From positions 31,277,001-31,310,500 of the forward strand of contig CAIIXF020000012.1 of the NCBI GenBank assembly GCA_903813345.2: a DNA stretch of 33,500 bases, in the 5' to 3' direction. Under the pieces are notes generated by a model, which made no database searches, was not told the origin of the DNA, and was given only the letters and a program-made list of their open reading frames with translations. Source of the stretch: Owenia fusiformis (taxonomy: Eukaryota > Annelida > Polychaeta > Sabellida > Oweniidae). Positions 27,601-33,500 of the stretch are shown piece by piece (positions within the stretch are counted from its first letter, which is position 1; every line of letters begins with the position of its first letter). Both the position numbers and the translations under genes were made by a program.

Positions 27601-30413
27601 TTAAATACCATTGCACCTATAGAAGAGCTAGTTCTCAAGGTCTAAGGTCTAAGAACATGGACCATATACTCTTCTGATTATGCAATATCTAAGTTTTACT
27701 TATATGGAAAATAGAATGATTATCAGTGTGGTAAGACCTTTAAAGATGAGAATGACCTTCTCCAAGTGAGAATGACCTTATCCAAGTTGTCCAAGCGACC
27801 ATGCGATGTCCTCAAATGGGCTCACTCGTGTGTTTGAGCTATGGATACAGAGTGTTACTCTTGTACTGACCAAAGAGGAACCTACTTTTCAAAGTAGGGG
27901 GTACATAGGAATATCAAATGATGTTAAGCAAATGTTATTCCCACCAGTTGCATTTCAACTTTGATAATGGGATGTACAAAATATTAAAAGTCTGAGAAAC
28001 TTTCTGCGTGGAATGTTGCCCCAGGTATTGTGATGTCATGTTACCACAGCAACCATAACTATACCCAAGTTTCATATTTTTAGTCGAAACTTTGCAGATT
28101 TAGTTACAATACATGAAAGTACATTATGTAAAAATTTGAAGACAATTGGTGCATATTAAACAAAATAGCAGCACCAGTCCTGTTACTTTTGGAACACCCT
28201 GTATGTCTCAATATAATACTACAAAAATACATTTTTAGTTTGATTGATCCAGAACATAATTTACAAGTATTTTCTCAGATTATTGCTGCATACATATATG
28301 TCCACAAAAAGTTTGGTTTACATTTAGAGCAGAATGCTCTTGACTTTGTATAACTTATTGTTTAACTTTATTTGTTCAACTTACGAAGCATTTGATTACA
28401 TCATCACTTATTGCGCAGCTCTATACGCTCATAAGTGTAATATTCTTACGTATAGAAGACAATTTATAAGAATATCACACTTATGGATGTATAGAGTTGT
28501 GCATAAACGATAATGTAATCAAATGTGTCATAAGGCATACATTTTTTTATTATTAAAATCAATGTAACATATTTGCAGGTTTTAATGGTTATGACCCCCA
28601 AGGTAGTATTTCGTGCCACATAATGGTATTTACGATGAATTGTTACATTAGCTCTGATAACTTTATTTCAGTGCCGTTCTTACCATGATCTTAATATCAG
28701 TGACGTATGCCAGTGGATCAAAGACACAGATGACTGCAAAATTGACGAGGGACTCATCAACTACACTGAGGTTGTGTTTTGCCAATTTCCTGCACCAGCG
28801 GCTGGTGTTGTCATCTTGGTAAGAGACATGAGGGTCATTTTATCAGTACAGTGTACAGTCTGATGCTTTCAATTTCGTGCTCATCAAATTGTATGTTTCA
28901 GTGCCGTGGTTGAAGGTGTATTTCAATACTGGTTCAAAATAATGACTTCATTATCCCATTGAACGAAGTTTTTGGGGATATAGAGAATGTTTCCTTCCGT
29001 CCATCTGTCTGTACACCACTCCATCCAAACAATTTCTCAAATTCCGTTAGACCAATGTAGTTCATCTTTTAAAGGTATATATCCCATGGGAGTGAAAGCT
29101 CTACTCAAAAGCCGTTTTTCAAAGTGTCTGCTGTTTTCAAAATGGCCGTAATGTCCTAATGGCAAAAATTATTTGGATATTGATATTATAAGATTTATAG
29201 CTTTTATCGGATTTCCTACATATTTGCATTGCTGTTGTCTAGTTCTTGTTGCAGAAATTTTTTAAGTTTGGATGAGGATACCTGTAGCATTATGTTTTCT
29301 TTTCATGCATCGCAATATTTTGGAACTTTAGATTGAAAACTTACCAATAATGCATTCAATTTAACAAGGGTATTTATCATTTTCATTTCTTTATTGTCAA
29401 TAAGAAGTATTAAACACAAAAGCACAAAAGTAGCTGTGAACTTGGTGAGAAGTCCCTAACTTCTAATATGTATTTATTTTTTCATTTTAGTTTTTCTGGT
29501 GGTTGTTTCTGTTTGTTGGCCTGGCAACCAGCGCTGATGATTTGTAAGTTGCAGGTCCTGATAATTTGTTTATTATGTGTGTGTGTGCTGATGATTTGTA
29601 ACTCATTGTGTTAAGTAGCACGTGCCGATGATTTGTACGTAATATGTGCTGATGATTTGTAATTACTGGTTATGTGTAAGTTGAATCTGAGGATTACTTA
29701 AGTCAAATATGCTAATGATTTGTAAGTCATATGAGCTGATGATTTGTGAGTTAAATGTGCTGATGATTTGTAAGTTGAATGTGCCGATGATTTGTAAGTT
29801 AGATGTGCTGATGATTTGTAAGTTATATGTGCTGATAATTTGTGATGATATGCCTTTTACTGAATTAGTTAAAATGGGTACTAAAGCTTTCTCTTGTACT
29901 AACTGAGTTCTCAGCATATGTATGGGTGCTCTTTCAGTTTTGAAAAGTCAATGAAATTAACACTATTTATTACTCATTATATGACTACTCATTTTGTACT
30001 AAAAATGCAATAAATCAGTACTCGTATCAAAAGTGCTAATTTAGTACTAATATTTACTGAAATGTGTACTCAGTAAGTGCTAAAATGTCATGAGTATTAT
30101 TTTAGTTCTCTGTATATATCCCTGCGATAGTCTATGATGGGAATAGCATAGGTGGAAGATTATCTATGACAATTTTTTATGCTTCTTTTTTAAGAAAACT
30201 AGGATTAGTTTTAGAATATTTAATGTAAAGAAGGTTATTACTTAAATTTTCCATATGACATGTTCAATGACCCATTCATCATTGTAGTTAATTATAGTGC
30301 ATTTTTATGCAATATCTGATACTGTCCCAAACTTTTCTCTTTATGTTTATTTCAGCTTCTGTCCCTCATTAGCCGTTATGTCAGAAACTATGAGACTGAG
30401 TCATAACATTGCT
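24417..30413 (+). CDS. SLC8B1: SLC8B1/NCLX-like mitochondrial Na+/Ca2+ exchanger, first 4 coding exons (3' end outside window)
   Basis: NCLX extrudes Ca2+ from the mitochondrial matrix in exchange for Na+ (or Li+) across the inner membrane. Exons 24417-24629, 28672-28818, 29491-29543 and 30356-30413 splice in frame to about 157 residues. They give a signal-like hydrophobic N terminus, a polar Asn/Gln/Ser-rich linker, a Cys-rich block (C-x..LNISDVC..TDDC..Y-x-E-x-x-FCQFP), then the first membrane helix (FFWWLFLFVGLATSADD) and FFCPSL..MRLSHNIA. In the family, S-H-N-(V/I)-A directly precedes the alpha-1 repeat (GVTFLAFGNGAPD-type), which must be encoded beyond the window. The divergent neighbour is TMEM120, with start codons ~450 bp apart. 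Neither exchanger repeat is in view, so activity cannot be judged, but the order of motifs makes the assignment firm. Confidence 0.93.
24630..27120. other. SLC8B1 intron 1, left part
   Basis: No exon was recognised. It contains a hairpin (24852-24881, arms CATGGGCTTTCA), a T/G-rich stretch with an old direct repeat (TTAGTTGCTTG..TTGCCT..GAGTG..TTGACAGG at 24939 and 25107), and TTACCCA-type short repeats near 25330. A TATATATG microsatellite lies near 25785. Confidence 0.4.
24852..24881. repeat. Small perfect hairpin
   Basis: CATGGGCTTTCA and TGAAAGCCCATG are separated by 6 nt, with TAGTA extending the pairing outside. Confidence 0.7.
27121..28201. mobile_element. Mariner-type element (1081 bp) with decayed transposase, in SLC8B1 intron 1
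   Basis: The ends are CAGGGTGTTCCAAAAGTAAC in both orientations with TA flanks; the inverted repeats continue through AGGACTGGTGCTG. Interior plus-strand translation in shifting frames gives short pieces reminiscent of a mariner transposase C-terminal half (a FYLYGK-like stretch, FKDENDL, DQRGTYF), broken by stops. This is therefore a pseudogenised copy. The ends are well kept and the coding part is not. Confidence 0.7.
28202..28671. other. SLC8B1 intron 1, right part
   Basis: AT-rich. The only structure noted is the inverted repeat at 28389-28525. The acceptor pyrimidine tract precedes 28672. Confidence 0.4.
28389..28525. repeat. Long imperfect hairpin (60-nt arms)
   Basis: CATTTGATTACATCATC..ATTCTTA at 28389-28448 pairs with 28467-28525 with about 85% complementarity across an 18-nt loop. 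It lies 150 bp upstream of SLC8B1 exon 2, on the transcribed strand. Confidence 0.8.
28672..28818 (+). CDS. SLC8B1: SLC8B1 coding exon 2 (Cys-rich N-terminal domain)
   Basis: 147 nt, phase 0 to 0, with acceptor CTTTATTTCAG and donor GTAAGAG. It encodes CRSYHDLNISDVCQWIKDTD, then DCKIDEGLINYTEVVFCQFP and the start of the first membrane helix. The Cys spacing, the Asn-Ile-Ser glycosylation-like site and the FCxFP end match the region of NCLX just before its first helix. Confidence 0.93.
28819..29490. other. SLC8B1 intron 2
   Basis: Contains an inverted copy of the GGACGG-family end (TTATCCCATTGAACGAAGTT near 28952, then TTCCGTCCATCTGTCTGT) and CAAAATGGCCG near 29137, again pairing this family with ATGGC motifs. 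No exon. Confidence 0.5.
29491..29543 (+). CDS. SLC8B1: SLC8B1 coding exon 3 (first membrane helix)
   Basis: 53 nt with acceptor TTCATTTTAG and donor GTAAGTTG, phase 0 in and phase 2 out. It encodes FFWWLFLFVGLATSADD plus two bases of a Phe codon completed by exon 4. The equivalent segment in vertebrate NCLX is also WLLYLFL-like followed by FFCP. The last 11 nt plus the donor are the seed of the tandem array that follows. Confidence 0.9.
29534..29854 (+). repeat. Minisatellite made of SLC8B1 exon 3 3' end plus splice donor copies
   Basis: The exon 3 end and donor (GCTGATGATTT|GTAAGTT) recur downstream at about 29587, 29624, 29648, 29711, 29735, 29759, 29783, 29807 and 29831. The last six are spaced at exactly 24 bp. 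GTAAGT is intact in four of these, one has GTGAGT, and all keep GT. Between 29544 and 29710 spacing is irregular. The plus-strand frame reading repeated MICK-type peptides is an artefact of the repeat. Confidence 0.9.
29855..30355. other. SLC8B1 intron 3, distal part
   Basis: AT-rich with repeated TTTAGTACT/TACTCAT words near 29965-30085, otherwise featureless up to the exon 4 acceptor. Confidence 0.35.
30356..30413 (+). CDS. SLC8B1: SLC8B1 coding exon 4
   Basis: 58 nt with acceptor TTTATTTCAG, phase 2 in and phase 0 out. It encodes FFCPSLAVMSETMRLSHNIA. The donor reads GTATCCTTT, the U12-type consensus, instead of the GTAAGT/GTAGGT types used elsewhere in the window. The next exon should begin with the alpha-1 exchanger repeat and was not found before 33500. 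Confidence 0.92.
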
Positions 30414-30426
30414 GTATCCTTTACAA
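30414..30426 (+). promoter_or_regulatory. U12-type (minor spliceosome) 5' splice site of SLC8B1 intron 4
   Basis: The donor after ...CATAACATTGCT reads GTATCCTTTACAA. The first nine bases equal the GT-AG subtype of the U12 consensus (RTATCCTTT) and are a poor U1 match at +3 to +6. The matching branch site (TTCCTTAAC-like) and acceptor must lie beyond the window, which ends about 3.1 kb into this intron. Confidence 0.8.
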
Positions 30427-30679
30427 ATGATTTGATGGCCATTTTGATCGATCTTATTTTCTGTCATTTTGTTCTTTAAGTCAACATTTGGTGGTATGCA
30501 ACTTGAAACTTAGCTCCTTCACTTCTTTTGCCAGAGCACTCCTCTGAATCTCCTTGTTTTTGGCTCCATTAATGATTAGCTCTGTGTAACAGATGTATAG
30601 TAATAACACACCAACACCCCTTTCTTTGTATATCTTAAGGTGTAAAATCTGGCCAGAATAAAAGATAAGTTGAAACACA

Positions 30680-31470
30680 TGTACTTAGACCTAAATTAAG
30701 GTATTAGCAATAAGAGATGTGATAACACATGTTCTTAGACCTAAATTAAGGTATTAACAATAAGAGATGTGATAACACATGTTCTTAGACCTAAATTAAG
30801 GTATTAGCAATAAGAGATGTGATAACACATGTTCTTAGACCTAAATTAAGGTATTAACAATAAGAGATGTGATAACACATGTTCTTAGACCTAAATTAGG
30901 GTATTAGCAATAAGAGATGTGATAACACATGTTCTTAGACCTAAATTAAGGTATTAACAATAAGAGATGTGATAACACATGTTCTTAGACCTAAATTAAG
31001 GTATTAGCAATAAGAGATGTGATAACACATGTTCTTAGACCTAAATTAAGGTATTAACAATAAGAGATGTGATAACACATGTTCTTAGACCTAAATTAAG
31101 GTATTAACAATAAGAGATGTGATAACACATGTTCTTAGACCTAAATTAAGGTATTAACAATAAGAGATGTGAAAACGCATATACTTCTAAATTAAGGTAC
31201 TAATAATAAGAGATGTGATAACACATGTTCTTAGACCTAAATTAAGGTATTAACAATAAGAGATGTGATAACACATGTTCTTAGACCTAATTTAAGGTAT
31301 TAACAATAAGAGATGTGATAACACATGTTCTTAGACCTAAATTAAGGTATTAACAATAAGAGATGTGAAAACACATGTTCTTAGACCTAAATTAAGGTAT
31401 TAACAATAAGAGATGTGATAACACATGTACATGTACTTCTAAATTAAGGTATTAGCAAATAGAGGTGTGA
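30680..31470. repeat. 50-bp minisatellite, ~16 units, inside the U12-type intron
   Basis: The unit contains GATAACACATGTTCTTAGAC, CTAAATTAAGGTATTA and CAATAAGAGATGT. The first eight units alternate TATTAGCAAT and TATTAACAAT, giving a 100-bp higher-order period; later units are mostly the TATTAAC type. Unit 11 is more diverged. The array is not CRISPR: there are no unique spacers. Confidence 0.93.
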
Positions 31471-31479
31471 TGTCAGGCC

Positions 31480-33500
31480 CGTAAGACACTTTTCTCCAAG
31501 GGGGGTGCGGTTTTAACTAAAGAGAAAATAAAATTGCCGCGTAAATCAAATTGCGTAAGTCAAAGGGGATGGGGGGGGGGGGCTCGGTTACTCCCTATAT
31601 TGGGGCCACTCAGCCTATTTTGTAGTATTTTATTATTTCGTATTGTTTTTAGACTAAATATTGTATGAGCAATTTGGAGAAACACTGGAATAGGGGGAAG
31701 GTGTACCAAAAGGGCATAAATGCCAGAGAACTTTTACCAGTTCAAGATCACATTTAGTGATTTCTGGACCCTTTCAAGGTGTTTTAATTGAAATAGAATC
31801 AATTTATAAGAAATTCAGATTTTTTTTAATCATTTTCTTCTTAGGGGAGCGAGGGGGCAGCAAGGAAAATTTTACTAATTCAAGATGCTGTCTGGTTAAT
31901 TCTGAGCACTTTTAATGTGTTTGAGTAAATGAATGCTTTAGTTTTTGGGGTGGGCTGCCAGAAATTTTTATGATTATTAATATTATGTCACTTGGTGACT
32001 TCTAGGCACATTTAAAGTGTTTAAAATTAACAAAAGCAACTTTCAAACTTGTGAGGAGTGATCCACTCCCCCTAGAAAATTTTACACTTTTGAGATGCTA
32101 TTTGGTGCTTTCTGGGCACTTTTAAAGTGAATGAGAATGTGAATTTTTTTTCAAATTCTTTTTGGGGGCGTCAAAGAGAATGAGAGGGTGGGGTACCGGA
32201 GGGGGGGGGGGGCAAGGGGTTGTCCCCAAGAAACATTGACCATATCAAGGTGCCATTTGATGATGTCTGGGCACTTTTAAAATGTCAGAGACAATACTGT
32301 AGATTGGGTTAATTTGGCGCCCGCTTTAATTTGGCGAATTTGGCGAAAATGAAAAATTCGCCAATTTAAATCTTCGCCAAAATTTAGAATGAATCCCCGG
32401 GAATTATCTAGGGTATTTTGTCCAGTGTTTTAGGTCACTTCCGGTTTAGCTTTTTCCAAAAATATGAAAAAATGTCTCTCATAAATTGGCTCAGAACTGG
32501 TCAGTCACTCATTAATACTCAGGGAAAAACGCAGTATGGTAGCAGCATAGATAGAGGTACAAAATGTAAAGGATGATCTCACAAAAATGTACAGACGTGG
32601 TGAATATCGCCAGTGGTCCTTAAAAATTTTTTTTCTTTTTGCAATCCGCCAAATTAAATAGCCGCCAATATGCCAAAAATGGCAAAATCGCCAAATTAAG
32701 TATCGCCAAATTAACCCAATCTACAGTACATGAAATTCAGAATTTTCTCAGTTGTTTTGTGAGGGATGTGGGGGGCCAACTCTTCTAGAAAATTTTATAA
32801 TTTTAAAATGATATTTGGTGCTTCTGGGCACTTTTAAAGTGTATGAGTCAATCGAAAAAAAATTGAAAACTTTGGGGTGTGTGAAAGTGGGGTGCCAGAG
32901 GGGGAGGTGAGATTAGGGTGCCAGAGGGGGAGCAAGTGTTTGTCCCCCATATCTGTCCCCCAGAAACATTGACCATATCAAGGTGTTATTTGATGAAGTT
33001 TGGGCACTTTAAAAGTGTCTGAGACAATGCATAAATTCAGAATTTTTGTCAATTGTTTTGTGGGGGATGTGAGGGGTGGCCTACTTCCCTAGAAAATTTT
33101 ACAATTTTAAGATGCTATTTGGTGCTTTCTGGGCACTTTCGAAATGTGCATGACTCAATAAAAAAATTCAAAAAATCACAATATTTTGGGGGATGTCAAA
33201 GGGGGAGGGGGTGCCAGAGGGGGAGGTGGGGTGGGGATGCAAGAGGGCGAGTATTTGTTAGTCTCCCAGAATCATTGACTATATCAAGGAGCTATTTGAT
33301 GATGTCTGGGCACTTTACATGTGTCTGAGACGATATATAAAATAAATTCCGAACTTTTCAATTGTTTTGTTTGGGGTGTGAGGGGTGGCCCACTCCCCCT
33401 AGAAAATTTTACAATTTTAAAAGGCTATTTGGTGCTCTCTGGGCACTTTCAAAGTGTATGAGTCAATTAAAAAATTGAGAAAATCACATTTTTTTCAATT
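31480..33500. repeat. Degenerate tandem array with ~305-bp higher-order unit
   Basis: The motif TCTGGGCACTTTNAAAGTG recurs about ten times. From 32800 two alternating subunits (GGTGCTTTCTGGGCAC at 32823, 33127, 33435; TGATGNNGTNTGGGCAC at 32998, 33303) give a ~305-bp composite. G-rich tracts (GGGGG, GAGGGGGAGG) lie between. The array runs off the window. Short frames in it are repeat artefacts. Confidence 0.8.
32297..32726. mobile_element. 430-bp MITE with TA target duplication, inserted in the tandem array
   Basis: Perfect ~23-bp inverted ends, CTGTAGATTGGGTTAATTTG and on, are flanked by TA. The interior repeats GGCGAATTTGGCG/CGCCAAATT motifs in both orientations. The paralogous array unit at 33013-33045 (GAGACAATGCATAAATTCAG) shows the unoccupied site. 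Confidence 0.85.

Noticed and set aside
29663-29917. Frames on both strands with MICK or QIIST repeats
   Set aside because: Translation of the 24-bp donor array. The unit length is a multiple of three, so every frame without a stop looks like a repeat protein.
30680-31470. Regular 50-bp repeats suggestive of a CRISPR array
   Set aside because: The whole unit is repeated with no unique spacers, and the context is an animal intron.

Overview
This looks like animal nuclear DNA: AT-rich, intron-bearing and dense with transposons. The repeat types (GGACGG-rich repeats, CAGGGTGT-ended mariner MITEs, hAT MITEs, a truncated Jockey/CR1-type LINE, many fold-back elements) suggest a marine invertebrate such as a lancelet, hemichordate, echinoderm or lophotrochozoan. 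I cannot name the species. No bacterial genes, CRISPR array or intact tRNA/rRNA gene was seen.

Two conserved genes organise the window, and most of their coding sequence is in short exons (53-213 bp). (1) A TMEM120 orthologue lies on the minus strand. Its start codon is at 23962 and nine coding exons run down to 5580. Together they encode about 260 of the roughly 340 residues usual for the family; the C-terminal exons were not found and probably lie before position 1. Intron 1 is about 13.6 kb and is filled with nested repeats. (2) An SLC8B1/NCLX (mitochondrial Na+/Ca2+ exchanger) orthologue lies on the plus strand. Its start codon is at 24417 and four coding exons reach 30413; the rest lies beyond the window. 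The two genes are divergent, with start codons about 450 bp apart around a probable shared promoter that contains a perfect 11-bp-arm palindrome. They encode unrelated functions (a CoA-binding nuclear-envelope/ER membrane protein and an organellar cation exchanger).

Layout: 1-180 fold-back repeat; 391-2262 LINE (minus strand, 5' truncated); 2285-2890 hairpin-rich repeats; 2995-4153 fold-back element; 4531-4707 an unassigned exon-like ORF; 4960-5579 a minisatellite grown from the TMEM120 exon 9 splice donor; 5580-10327 TMEM120 exons 9 to 2; 10328-23890 intron 1 (MITE, tandem array of ATGGCGGC-rich units, GGACGG repeats, a 2.85-kb fold-back element, a hAT MITE, a second hAT split by a mariner, and a 1.4-kb triplication); 23891-23962 TMEM120 exon 1; 23963-24416 divergent promoter; 24417-30413 SLC8B1 exons 1 to 4; 30414 onward a predicted U12-type intron with a 50-bp minisatellite and a ~305-bp higher-order repeat.

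The most unusual observation is that in both genes an exon's 3' end plus its 5' splice site has been tandemly amplified into the following intron (10 or more copies each). In a third place an intron 3' end with its splice acceptor has been duplicated. These arrays could act as decoy splice sites or U1 snRNP landing pads.
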